64,000 nt of DNA, from positions 152,367,187 to 152,431,186 of the forward strand of contig JAUPFV010000001.1 in assembly GCA_036936605.1 (NCBI GenBank), read 5' to 3'. The notes beneath the pieces were generated by a model. That model saw only the letters and a program-made list of their open reading frames with translations, was not told the DNA's origin and did not search any database. A program made the translations under genes and the position numbers. Every line of letters begins with the position of its first letter. Position 1 is the stretch's first letter. Shown one piece after another: positions 1 through 11,473 of this stretch. This DNA comes from Limnanthes douglasii subsp. nivea. Taxonomy: Eukaryota; Streptophyta; Magnoliopsida; Brassicales; Limnanthaceae.

Positions 1-136
1 TTGTCCTCGTTTGGTTTGATGATTTGTATGTCTTTTTATGCTACAAAAAGTACAATTAGTAATTTAGGAATTACTTGTGTAGTTGTTTAAAGGTTTCAAA
101 TGATTTTTAAACTTTACACCATCAAATTTCACCTAT

Positions 137-590
137 TTACGCACGCAACTTACAATCAGTTTCTAGATTCAGTTTATTTTTCAGACCTGAAAAATATTTT
201 ACGCAATTAATTTCAACGTACTTACGCATCTAACTAACAATTGGTTTAGACCCACCTTATTTTTTATTTTTCAATCCTAAAAAATATTTTCCGCAACCAA
301 AATGCACATATTTACGCACCACACTTACAATCAGTTTCCATACCCATTTTATTTTTTGTATCTCGATCTAAAAATAATTTTACGCAACCTAACTGCACCT
401 ATTTACGCACGCATCTAACTTTTAGTTTCCATGCTCACTTTATTTTATATTTTTCAAACATAAAAAGGTTTTTACACAACCAAATTACACTAATTTACAC
501 ACCCAATTTACAGTTAGTTTTAATACCTCGTATTTAACTTTGTAATGTAAATAAAAATGTAAAAAAATTCAGTATTCTTTGTATTAAGAA
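137..590. repeat. Degenerate ~90-bp tandem repeat
   Basis: A core of the form TTACGCA...AACTtACAaTCAGTTT recurs with its TTAC at 137, 222, 312, 403 and 495, so the unit is 85-92 bp and there are about five diverged copies. Each is followed by a T-rich stretch and a second ACGCAA-type motif. The same ACGCAAC words recur at 1,260-1,440 and 2,330-2,570, on both sides of the MULE transposase remnant, so the array is probably part of that element. No reading frame supports coding. Confidence 0.7.
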
Positions 591-1259
591 TTCTAAACAC
601 ATTTCCGCTCATAAAAAAATAAGGAGTCTTCAGGAAGAAGTCAATAATTTAAAGAATTAATATTAACATGTAACTTAAGTCTTTTACAAAAAAAACTAAT
701 TCCGCAACAATTTTAATCATAATTACCTAAAAAGTTATCACGTAACATATGTAAAATGTATTTTCCAACATAAATTATGGAACCACACTTTGATAATGAT
801 TTTTTTAGTAAGAATATATGGATCCAGATGAAGACTTCATTAACAAAATTAAAGAACTGGAAACAAAAAATAATGAACTGATTAAAGAAGTTCAAGAATC
901 AAATACTATTTTTAAAGATCATGTTGAGAAACTGAAAAATGACAATTAATCTATTCCACAAATAATTTCAAGGAGATATTACGTCGAATAGAAGACAATT
1001 TTGTATTACATAAAAGAATATAGGATGTTTGGTTTATTTTTTAACCATGAACATACAATAAGATATTTGTAGATGATCGTGTGTTAAAGTCAAAACTATG
1101 TTTCTTGTATATCTACGAACTACACTCTTTCTTATTTGGAGTATTAGTTTTCTTTTATCGTTTATTTATATATTGTTATTCCACAACTACAAAAATTTAT
1201 AACTTAACTATGAATCCAATTAAAACATAAGTTCATACCTCAAACACACTAGTATATTT

Positions 1260-1440
1260 CATAACAAAAGTTTTTTTACACAACAAAAACTGTTATTACG
1301 CAACAAGGTATAACGTAATTACGTAATCCATTACAACATCATACCCAATTACACTTGTATTTTTTCACAACAACTCTCTTTTTCTGCAACTCATTATAAC
1401 GTAATTACGTACCCAACTAACAATGGTTACTTTCATAGCT
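1260..1440. repeat. Short degenerate ACGCAAC-type repeats (left of MULE remnant)
   Basis: This short stretch is crowded with variants of ttacgcaac and taattacgta, for example around 1,295-1,330 and 1,375-1,420. They resemble the cores of the 90-bp array further left and the motifs at 2,330-2,570. Such repeats on both sides of the transposase remnant suggest non-coding parts of one element. No terminal inverted repeat was found by eye. Confidence 0.45.
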
Positions 1441-1627
1441 AAAACTATACAATTTTAAATTATTTAAGAAAAAATAATATAAATGGAAAAAAGAATATAT
1501 CTAATTTTAAAAAAAACAAAATTATATTATTTCAAATATATTTTTTCATAGATTCTTTTATTATGACCACATCTTTTATTATGACCACATTTTACTGTAT
1601 AAAGCAACCCTTCAATTTGGAATAAAA

Positions 1628-2330
1628 TTATTTTATTCTTAGGTATTCTAGTTCTCCTTTTAAGTTAGGTGAAAGAACAATATGAGATGGATTTAAACTA
1701 AAAGTTTTACCAAAAGTAGATAAAATTGGTATGCCGCGAGAGTAAGTATCCTTATAAGAACTTGTGCTATAGTATGGCTGCACATATGCCGAATGACTCC
1801 CTTGAATACTAAATATACTAGCACAAGCATGTGAACAAAGGAAACATTCAATTTTCCAAATACCACAAGTACATTTGTAGTTTGAAAGAGTAACAATTGG
1901 ACTAGAAGCCATATAACCATAACGTTTACGTAAAAACATACATACGTGTTAGGAAGAAGGTTTTCCATGAATTTAAGTGATTTCTGACCACCTTCTTTAA
2001 GAAATTCATGCAGATATAAATCAAATAAACTCTCACTAGGTGTATACGCATGTTATTTCTAAATCTTGACCATCTTATTCCTTATACCGTTTATTGAACG
2101 TATCAACGCATGCTTCAGATTTTTAATAAGATTATAAAGACAATAAGAATGGTAGCAGTCATGGAAAATAGTTAAGATAACATAAACTATATGTAGGTGA
2201 CGATCAAAAATAGAAGTGATGTGACGACCAAGTAAATGGCTTTAATGTCTACAAAAACCATTTCTAATTATCACCATCTTCAACCCCAACAACAACAACT
2301 TCTACTGGAAAAATACATACAAAATATATA
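1628..2330 (-). pseudogene. MuDR-type MULE transposase remnant with SWIM zinc finger
   Basis: Minus-strand frames give the C-terminal half of a Mutator-like transposase. The clearest part is a SWIM finger near 1,800-1,880 (CTCGIWKIECFLCSHACASI: C-x-C, then C-x-H). It is followed by a YVQPYYS...YSRGIPIL segment typical of plant MULE proteins. Further upstream on the same strand, in other frames, are remnants of the nWkWF segment (about 2,240-2,280) and of the region before the SWIM finger (about 2,100-2,160). Frames change and stops occur, so it is not functional. The N-terminal DDE part is not recognisable. Confidence 0.7.
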
Positions 2331-2570
2331 AGGGTAATAAGTATCAACCGTATAAAGTAATTTCACAACCAATTATATGATTTGTAATTCTGCAACAGAA
2401 AAACTAATTACACAACAAATTAAAGCATACTTACATAACATGTTAACACATAATTATACAACCATAAGAAATTTATGTATTTCCACAACACAAGACTAAT
2501 TCCGTAATAGAAATCTAATTATGCAACCAGTTAACACATAATTACTCACCCAAAAGATAAATATGTATTT
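2330..2570. repeat. Short degenerate ACGCAAC-type repeats (right of MULE remnant)
   Basis: Motifs such as ctaattacacaacaa, attccgtaat and taattatgcaacc recur every 35-50 bp. They mirror the motifs left of the transposase remnant and probably belong to the same element. Only qualitative similarity was seen. Confidence 0.4.
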
Positions 2571-5500
2571 TCACATGATTTTTTTGTAAATACTTACTTG
2601 TTACCATCTTTAATTATTGCAAAAATAAAAACCGCTTGGTATGTACCTGTAAAAAACGTGCATCAGTAAAGATAATGAGACAATAAGTGTGAAAGCCTTG
2701 AAAACAAGATCCGTAATTTATAAAATATCGTTTAAAAAAAACGCCTGCCTCCATCAAACTCCAACTAGAAAATCACTTGTGGTATCCAGAATCTCCGAGG
2801 CCTTAAAATAACTTTTAACAAATCAAAAGAAGTAGAATTTTCTCTATAAACTTCCTTTCTCGCCTTCTCCAGAACAATCCATGATATGCGATAAAAAAAT
2901 ATCTAAACCATAATCAAATTTAATTTTGAATTTTATCAGGATTAATATCACTTCTTGATCTAATTCTATCGCTTATCTTGTTTGATATCAAATCAGACGT
3001 CAAATGTTTTTATTTTTTTGTCACAAACCATGATAAAACTTATGATCAACAACATACTTTTTTATAACTATATATACATTCGACTGATCAATTGGAGCAT
3101 AAATCCTCCACGAGTATCCTTTACTCTATTTTATCGAACAATGAACATTCACCGTAGTGAACCTAAATTAGTTCAATTAATCAAGTTTCCAAAAAATTCT
3201 TAATTTAGTTTAATCACGCCTCTCATATTCTTATTAATAAAACATCGTAAATCAAGTAAGATATTTTTTAGATTTTAATTTTGCCCAATGATAATTTTAA
3301 TATGATATTTTAGGTGGCAAAACCAACGATATTATTTATGTGATTACTTATTAATCAAACCATTATCGACAATAATTCATGCATTAATAAGCATATGATG
3401 ACTCATCCTAATAGAGAAGTTTTAACTTCCTCTCACTCAGATCATCATATACTACTAAAGAATTCATATAATTAACGAAACCTTATATATTGTTCATAAA
3501 TAAAGCGAATACTCTTATACATGAATATTAACAACAAAAGCCTAAAAGCATCTTCATGTCATTAGTATACACAAATAGACGTAACCGTAATCATGTCATC
3601 ACTAAAATTCAGTTAGAAAGATCTATTATTATGTGTAGCTTATAATATAAAATACAATTTCTTATATCTATTAGTTACTCGTTCTAAACTAATTAGAGAT
3701 CATCTTAATAAGAAAGAGAAGTCAATAAAATTTAAATGAGCATACAAATCATTTATGTTTGCAACCAAACTCAAGTATATACAACCAAACAATAAAACAT
3801 ATCTCGAGACCTATTACAAGCTCCAAATTAAATCAATGATCCTTTAAAAAATAAAACTCACTATAATAACGTATTCCTGAAAAAATATAAGTATCAATAA
3901 TTTGGTAGAGGATCCATCACCAAAGAGTTTATACCGATATGTTCTATAATGATTTCACGATTCTATAAAGTAGTCAACATGGTAATTATATCTCGCGATA
4001 TGAATAACTAACGTAAGAATACCGCTAACGCTAGACTTTCGAGTTTATATCCATATAAGACAAAAATAACCTCAAACCAAAGGATTACTTGGAAATATGA
4101 TACTTAAAGGTAAATTGTGAAGATTAGAAGCTCTAGATGTCCAAAATAGTAACCTTACATCCGTGATATGTATAAAGATAAATTTAGTTCTAATATCTAA
4201 AAATACATAGAATTGATACAACAAAAAATATTCATTTTTTATTTATTTCTTTTCATGATACATTTTGAAGAAAAAACTTTATTGAAGCAAATTGTTTTTT
4301 CAATTTTTTATTGACTAGTTTACATATTTTATTATTAAATAATGTTTTTTAGGTACCTTATTTAGAAATAATTTAGTTGTTTTTGTTGATATTAGACAAT
4401 TTTGGTCACAATTATCCATTAAATAGTGAAAAGTCTCATCACTTTTATGATAATAGGTGTTTTTCCATAAGAAATTTGGAATGTTATAATAATTTTTTTG
4501 ATAAGTTAAACCTCTCAATCACAATTAATCATCGTAATTAAGTATATCCAAACCTGAGTTGATATACTAAAATTCACCATACTTTCAGCATAAGTGTTTA
4601 GGTCATATCCTGACAAATGTGATGTCATTTTTTTACTTACTCGATTATTCTGAATTTTGAAAAGTATCAAACGAATCAAGGGAAAAATAGACTAGTCATA
4701 GAAAATTTGATACTTATTGAGTGAAAAACCATTACTACTATACACAGATCTACGACACATTCTCTTCACCATAGTAGAATGAAAATATATTCTTTATCTC
4801 ACTCGTATATGAAGTTTTCGAGGTATGGTATTTATTATTTTTAATGAAAAAATTGAAGTTATTAACACATTTAAATATGAAAAGTATAACATTTAGTTAC
4901 AACATTGTAAAAATATAAAGACCTTCAAATCTAGTATTGTGGTGAGTATTATGGTTGGTATGATAGATTAAATTAACTATTCACCCTGTACCAAGAATGG
5001 TACATTATAGTTTATTAATATACTGTACTAGGTTTAACCACTATGAATAATGTATAAAAGAGACTAAATCATAACGAGAAATGGTTCAGAATATTCAGTC
5101 ATACTTCCTTACTTACTTCACTATAAAAGAAGTTTTCAGTGTGAAAGATAGCTTCTTACCATGGTACCAATAAAATAAACTAAGATACCTAATGAGATTT
5201 TTACATGTTAAAATCCCAATTAAAGGGGGATGTCAAGCTCAAGCAAAGGCTTATAGGTACACAGAACATATGTTGTAATCTAAAAAAATGAGTTGCTTTT
5301 ATATAGATACTCTGATCACTCTGAAGCTTACAAGTTTTATTATCTCACTAAGTGTATAGTTTAAAATGTGAACAATATTTTATTTGTGAAAATATAGAGT
5401 TTGAAAGAAATGATTCAGAGAACGAAATTGAGGAATAACTATAAACAAATCGTTTGTCGCGGACAATAACACAATAGTTCTTTTACTGACCATCTTTTGG

Positions 5501-6350
5501 CTATAAGAAGAAAATTAGTTTGGACCATTGAATAAAAATAAGGTAGTATAATGGGTTTTAAGGTGTATTTATCAAGAAAAAAACATGCTTCATATGAGGG
5601 ATTCAACCATAAACTAATAACTCAATTTATAAGATATTAAGCTTTATAGTTCTAATGAGTTGTGGTCAACAAGGATCGTAATTTCCAGTGATTAGGCTTG
5701 GAATCTACGATCTAATCGATATTTGGACTAAATAGATTTATATACCAAATAAACAATTTTTTATTCATATCATAATTCACTCTTTCAGTTTGGAGAGAAG
5801 AAATGCTTTAATCTTTTCAAGTTGATATTTCATGTTTATAGAAAATCTAGCAATCATGGGTTATTTTTAACGATTCTTTCATGCTAGTAGATCAAGATGA
5901 CCACTTGCATGTGGACAAAAAAATCATCGTCTATTCAAGATACCAATCTACGTTTCAGGTTGCGATATACTACATACATTAAGCATATCAAAATCTACAT
6001 ATCTTTATTTGATAACTATTAAATATGGTATGATTTTTAGTAATATATAAATTTGAAGACAACCAAATCCTATAAGAAATCCTAATGGTGTCCTTATTCC
6101 GAACATGATTATTAGCTCTTTCTTGAAAATAGAATGAGGCTTCCGTTCTTATCTTGTAAATGCCAATATTAAGATAAATTTTATACAAGATAAACATAGG
6201 AAATTTGAGATTAATTATTTTGATGTGAACAAAAAAACAACATGTATACGATAAAATATGAATGATGGTAGAAAGGTAAATTTGAAGACAACCAAGACTA
6301 ATAAGTCTACTAAGTTTGTATTTAATATTAATAAAATATAATACTATGTC
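2571..6350. other. AT-rich DNA with no recognisable gene
   Basis: About 3.8 kb of very AT-rich sequence. Open frames here are short (under 75 codons), lack familiar motifs and end at random. No RNA gene, clear LTR or terminal inverted repeat was recognised. It may hold strongly decayed transposon DNA. Confidence 0.6.
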
Positions 6351-6358
6351 TTACCTTG

Positions 6359-6448
6359 TGGATTTGTTTGACAAATTATTATATACCATGCAAATCAAAC
6401 TCAATAATGATTGAATTTTATGGATTTGTTTGACAAATTATTATATAC
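6359..6448. repeat. 28-bp direct repeat, two copies 62 bp apart
   Basis: An identical 28-bp segment (beginning tggatttgtttgacaaatta) occurs at 6,359-6,386 and 6,421-6,448, separated by 34 bp. It lies just upstream of the LINE fragment and looks like a small local duplication. Confidence 0.75.
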
Positions 6449-6479
6449 TATAGCTCATATGACAAGGTATTGATTCCGG

Positions 6480-7180
6480 TCAACTAACAAAGAGGTTCAT
6501 GCAAGGACAATCATTTCTCATATTATCTATTGGGTTATACGGAAGGCCAGGAACAACTCGAAATTTAAAGGGAGTATTCCTAACAGTAATCAGACTATCA
6601 GTTATATAAAATATATTATAGTTAGCATTGACATCTCTAACATTCTCAAAGCTAAACAATGGAAAAATGATTACTATGCTGCTAATGAAATTGGGTGTGA
6701 TAATTACATGACATCTAAGAATAAACTCACCTATATAAAATGGAATCCTCCTTCTCAAGGTAGGCTAAAGCTCTTCACGGACGCGTCCGATCTTCGGAAT
6801 GGTGACTTAAGTGGATCTATTCTTGTTAGATACAACTCTAGGGATATCGTTTTAGCTCCACCAACCTCTATGGAAAAATAACCCTTGTTATGGCCGAAAC
6901 TCTAGCTTTTCTTGATGGGCTTCTCATCTGCAAAATGAAAGGTTGGTCAAATATAAATATAGATATTGATTACAAAATCTTGGTTAATCTTCTATATCAT
7001 GGAAACTATCCCTGGCCTTTAAAACTAATCATATCTTGTTACAGAAATCTGATTCCACCAACTATGATAGTTTCTCACATTTTCAGGGACCAAAACATAA
7101 CAGCCGATTGGATTGCTAAATGGACCCAGAAATGTAAGATAAAATTCGATTTCAATACATTTCAAGCCCTTCCCAATTGA
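6480..7180 (+). pseudogene. LINE (non-LTR retrotransposon) 3' end: RNase H-like domain
   Basis: Three successive plus-strand stretches match the end of plant LINE ORF2. Around 6,500-6,570 there is a W.IRKARNNSKFKG segment, as in the region after reverse transcriptase. Around 6,730-6,870 there is KWNPPSQGRLKLFTDASD, the usual entry to the RNase H-like domain with its first acidic residue. From 6,890 to 7,180 the frame runs from the conserved AE-ALA helix to HIFRDQNITADWIAKW, which holds the last catalytic Asp. A stop near 6,881 breaks the frame. The upstream RT and endonuclease are absent, as expected for a 5'-truncated LINE. A related fragment lies at 48,530-49,295 on the other strand. Confidence 0.8.
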
Positions 7181-9258
7181 TTGCCATAACTCTGTTGGAA
7201 AAAATAGGTTTAGCTTACATATGTAACACAAATTAAATTTGAATTAAGTCTAGCTTTCTCCTATTGAATTAGCCTACCTTAGCCTGTTCTTCGTTGTTTC
7301 TGATTTAAGATTCCTTGAATTAACTCGGTCTTTGATTGGACTTCAATTTTGGTATGGCTACTCTCTTTAATGTGTCTTCAATATATCTAATCTTCTTTAT
7401 TTTCTCATTTCTTCTTATAATTTATTTTGGTACTAACTCGAAGCTGCAAGATTTGCGTGACTAATGCTTCACATAATTTTATGTATAAGATTTTGTAGCC
7501 GTTTCTCCTTCACCTGCTAAATGCTGAATCATATTATGGCATTATTAAGCCAGGTCGCTGGTTAATCAGAGGTATCTATCTCAAGAGCCACCCAAGTTCT
7601 TGGACCTATCTTATCTCTAATTCAATATATCTAATTAAAAGAGATAATCATGGATCTAAGATCGGGTATCTTGAGGAAAGCATCTCCGGCTACAATTGTC
7701 CCTAGATTTCGTTCTTGGCATAAGTTCATCAACTATCATAAGATATCGAATAGTCCAAAAATAAAAATCCTCAAAGAAGTGAAACTAAGATGTATTTCAC
7801 TACGACTGCAAATCGAAGCTTTAGTTAATAACTTCCAATATTCAAGCTCTATTATGGATTTCCTAAAATTCTTGTTTATGGTATCGCTTTTCGCCGGAAG
7901 CAATCCTAATTGAGGGTTTATGGAAAGAAGATTTGTTTTGCCTATAAGTTGATTAGATGAAAAAATGATTTTTGAGCTCCTCATTTTTAGATTTTTTTGC
8001 CGTTTAGGGTTTCGTCTAATATGATTTTGGTTCTCTATTGAAATCGTACAGAATAGTTTAAGACTTGGGCTATTGGAATCGGTTTTGGTTTTTACACGAT
8101 TTGAGAGATCCGTGTAAATGATTCTAATCACATTTTTGATAATTAATTAATTTAATAATATTTTTTATTAAAAAAACAAAAATGTGTGTTAATGCTGATT
8201 ATCCTATCTAATTCGCAAAGAATCATTTTCACATAAAAATTCACAAAATTACAACTATATTTACTATTTTTTATTTTTTTATAGCGGAGGAAAATACCAA
8301 CTTATTTGTTATTAGAGAAATATCGATAAAAAACACAATAATAATATTTATGACTAAGACTTATCGGTAATCATGATATTAAGTCCTTGAACTTGGTCAA
8401 GATTTTAAGCTAAGCTGGTGCGAATTTTGTAGTAGGCCGAAGCCTTACCCTAAAAAGTGATTAACCTTGTGCAAATTGGAAGAAAGGAAGTAGATCTTCG
8501 ACTATGTGAAACTTCCAAACATAAAGTTACCAAGAAGTATAGTAATAACATAAAAAACACAAAGACAACATTTAACTTGACTCCAATTGTGAAGAAATTC
8601 TACATCTACATACAACATACACTAATTTTTATTTAGAAGAAGATCACAAGAAAACACTCAAACACAATTACTCTTATTTTATTCCAAAACTTTTCAAGTT
8701 TACATGAGGAACCATGACCATGAAGTGTTCTTATTGGTGTTAATTTCCTAACTAGCTTCAATATCTATAACCCATAAAGCTCTGTGTTTTTTATTGCCCT
8801 CTCCCAAGCAACTCACGACTTGCTCGCTTGGAACAACACCATACCTATCACACTATTTATAGAACCAATGATGAGTGATATGATATCCAGGCTCACAATA
8901 ACATCTTACTTCGCGTTCCCACAAACAAACCAAATAATAATTGCACAACTTCATTGACATTCGTTATGCTCTTACACTTTAGCATGTCGAGGCACCACCA
9001 ACCTCTCACACTTGACACTAGTTGTACTTTGTATTATTTGCTCATTCGCCAAACATACTCAAATCAACAGTAACTTGATCAATAGTTGAGAATGATCTCA
9101 CCAATTTAGACTCTTCAACATAACAATAACAACGATTCTAATTTTTTCAAAATAATTTAAAATGTATTTTCATAAGCCTCAACTACATAAATTTATGAAC
9201 CTAAATCCATCATGTAATGACCATACACTTTCATTACCCATAGTTACTTATAAACAAA
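7181..9258. other. Intergenic DNA; LINE 3' flank and an unassigned open frame
   Basis: The first few hundred bases may be the LINE 3' untranslated part. An 87-codon plus-strand frame at 7,650-7,913 overlaps a minus-strand frame of 131 codons (7,736-8,131). Neither shows a recognisable motif, and I cannot support either as a gene. The rest is AT-rich with no identifiable element. Confidence 0.5.
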
Positions 9259-9268
9259 TCGTAGCAGA

Positions 9269-9422
9269 GCCCCTAAGGGGGTAGCCGAGTTGGTTGAGTA
9301 TGACATTCTTATGACCAAAAGGTCATGAGTTCGAGTCCCTCTACATACGCTTTCTCGGCTGAGCCTGTCACCTTGTGTGGTTTACCTTCTGGCGTTGGTT
9401 TGCAGGATTTAAAAAATCGTAG
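9269..9422 (+). mobile_element. tRNA-derived SINE with 10-bp target duplication
   Basis: The 5' end is tRNA-like. A pol III A box, TAGCCGAGTTGG, lies at 9,282-9,293 and a B box, GAGTTCGAGTCC, at 9,327-9,338, with normal 33-bp spacing. A tRNA-unrelated body follows and the element ends in a short A-rich tail. The 10-bp direct repeat TCGTAGCAGA flanks it (9,259-9,268 and 9,423-9,432) and fits a target site duplication. It is not a working tRNA gene, because the acceptor and anticodon arms do not pair. Length (about 154 bp) is usual for plant SINEs. Confidence 0.8.
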
Positions 9423-10025
9423 TCGTAGCAGAAACCGATCGTTCCAAACTTCAAAATTTTGACCTATTTAAATATCGATATACTTTCATTTTTAACCTAC
9501 CTGTAATATTTGTATTAAATAAATAAAAATTAATAAATTTAATTAGGTGGGTTTTGATTCTTTTTAAAGGTAACGGTCCATTTTTAGTTGAAATTTTTGA
9601 AAGTAATTAAAACAACGTTTTACTTTAAAAGATAAACAACTATGTGGGTAGCTGAAATTTTATTTTTAATAATAAAATTTAAAATAATATCGATTAACAA
9701 ATAGAAATAAAAGAAGATGACGAGAGACAATTTTCAAAATATCCTAAAACAAAAAGATATGCAGAATGTTATGGACTTTTTACTTGATAAAAAAGTATTG
9801 GACCTCTATCCACGCAATAAATAGGTCTGAAAACGTTATTCACCCTACCATTAAACCTTCGTTACTAATATCATTTAGAATCTTTCTTGATTAGATTAAG
9901 ATCAAATTTTGGTTAAATATATATTGGTTGATTTGATTGAATTTTTAAAAAGGAAATACCAAAATAGAGTTTTTGTGAGATTTGTGACGAAAAGGAAAAT
10001 TTAACCAAAACATATATAAATCCTC

Positions 10026-10033
10026 TATAAAAG
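10026..10033 (+). promoter_or_regulatory. Candidate TATA box of the SANT-domain gene
   Basis: TATAAAAG sits upstream of a CT-rich leader that leads to a good splice donor at 10,245/10,246. Transcription would start near 10,055-10,070. A second AT-rich candidate (alternating AT, about 10,077-10,095) lies just downstream. Inferred from position and motif only. Confidence 0.5.
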
Positions 10034-10216
10034 CTAAAGACGAGAGGAAAAAGAAAATAATTTATCTCTCTACAAATATATATATATATATAAATATTCT
10101 CTCTCTCTAGAAAACGACTTTGGCTTTGTAATTCATATAATTTTTTTTTTCTCTTCCGTCGAAAACACAATACGATTTCTCTCGAGTTCGACCCTTTTTT
10201 CTCTGTGTGTTTTGGC

Positions 10217-10237
10217 ATGAAAACGCAGCTCTGTTAG
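10217..10237 (+). promoter_or_regulatory. Six-codon upstream ORF in the leader exon
   Basis: An ATG at 10,217 opens MKTQLC followed by TAG at 10,235-10,237, inside the predicted first (untranslated) exon, eight bases before the splice donor. If transcripts start near 10,060, this would be the first AUG met by scanning ribosomes and could lower translation of the main frame. Conservation is unknown. Confidence 0.4.
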
Positions 10238-10245
10238 CCGAGTAG

Positions 10246-10299
<54 letters not shown>

Positions 10300-11446
10300 G
10301 GTTCATACATAGATATGTCTATCTCTATTCGTTTACTGTATATATCTTCTTCACGTTTTATTTGTCTTGTTAATCTATTTCGTATTCATGTTCTTAATCG
10401 ATGTATTAAAGCAACAAATGATTGTCTGAAACTTGTTTCGGATTATTACTCTCTGTGTCTTAGAAAAAACTTGTAGTTGTACTTGTGCTTGTGCTTTACT
10501 CATCTTGTGTGATTCAATGCAAAGTTCGTGTCTGTGTTTTTAACAAGACTAATTCTCGTGTTAAAACTCTGATTTTGTTTCGGATCATAATCTCAGATTC
10601 TTCGTACCAACACGGTTCTCTCTAGCTAGTGATTTTGTTTATACATGTTCAAACGAATTGCTATATTGCTATTTGGAGATTGGTGTCTGATTAATATTAT
10701 GTTCTTTGAATTTGGGTTTTGATATCTTGTTGTTTAGTGTGTGCGTGTTCGGTTCAGATGTGGTGCTGTTTTGGTCTGTTTGGCTATGTGATTTGAGTTT
10801 CTTTCTTTATATTGGATCTGGGTTTTTTTTTATTTACTTTAGCTACTTTTATGTTATAATTTACTCTCGATCTATTATGTAGTTAAATTAAGGTTTATAC
10901 TCATTGGTGTCATTTTTTTTTTTCTGAAAAAATTAATTTTTTTTTTTAAAAACCTATAATTTCATTTTAGTAAGAATGGTGAGTGCACTACATTGCAATA
11001 AATCTGCTCATATAGTTATTCTAGACTTTGATGCACTGTTTAACTTTATTGTTACTTCATTTCACTATTTTTATATCTTGTATAAAAAATCTTAGAGAAC
11101 CATAATTTTGTTTTCTTACTATAGTTCTTCTGTTTTTCTTCAATTTTTTCTGAGTTTGATAACAACAATTTACTGATATTAGTTATATAACTACTTGTGT
11201 TTATTTTTTGTTCCATATTTAGAAGTAATTTGTCATGTAAAGTATAAAATTTTCTTACAGAACTCTTAAAAAGTTTATAAATTTACTGCTACATACTCTA
11301 GTTTGGTAGATAGATGTTAAGTTTTTTTTTTTTTTTGGTAAAAGTTGATTTTAAGTTTGCATTTCGTGTTAACTCTTTTCCTTCATTTATTTTCGAAACA
11401 TATTTCACACTTGTTTTCCTGGTTTTTTTTTTGTTTTTTTTTTCAG
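10246..11446 (+). other. Predicted 1.2-kb leader intron with (CT)n tract
   Basis: A donor AG|GTACTC at 10,245/10,246 and an acceptor after a long T tract (TTTTTTCAG, AG at 11,445-11,446) define an intron in the 5' untranslated region. It ends 27 bases before the start codon. The open frame that seems to extend the protein upstream of 11,474 lies in this T-rich intron and reads as Phe/Leu-rich nonsense. Long first introns in leaders often boost or pattern expression in plants; that role is inference here. Confidence 0.6.
10249..10299. repeat. (CT)n microsatellite
   Basis: About 25 CT units with one interruption (CTAT), starting four bases inside the predicted leader intron. A shorter CT tract lies at about 10,098-10,108. 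Confidence 0.95.
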
Positions 11447-11473
11447 AACTGTCTGAATCAGTTTATTCATTTG

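Noticed and set aside
2982..3203. 73-codon plus-strand frame
   Set aside because: AT-driven composition and no recognisable domain; not supportable as a gene.
7650..8131. Overlapping frames of 87 (+) and 131 (-) codons as a gene
   Set aside because: There are no motifs, no promoter or splice context, and both strands are open, as happens by chance.
9269..9340. Functional tRNA gene
   Set aside because: The A and B boxes are present, but the arms do not form a cloverleaf, and target repeats mark the unit as a SINE.
9913..10218. 101-codon minus-strand frame opposite the SANT gene promoter
   Set aside because: It is Lys/Ile/Tyr-rich, comes from the AT and CT tracts and TATA region, and has no family resemblance.
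11345..11473. N-terminal extension of the SANT protein
   Set aside because: It lies in the T-rich end of the leader intron, before a strong acceptor, and is an unnatural Phe/Leu run.
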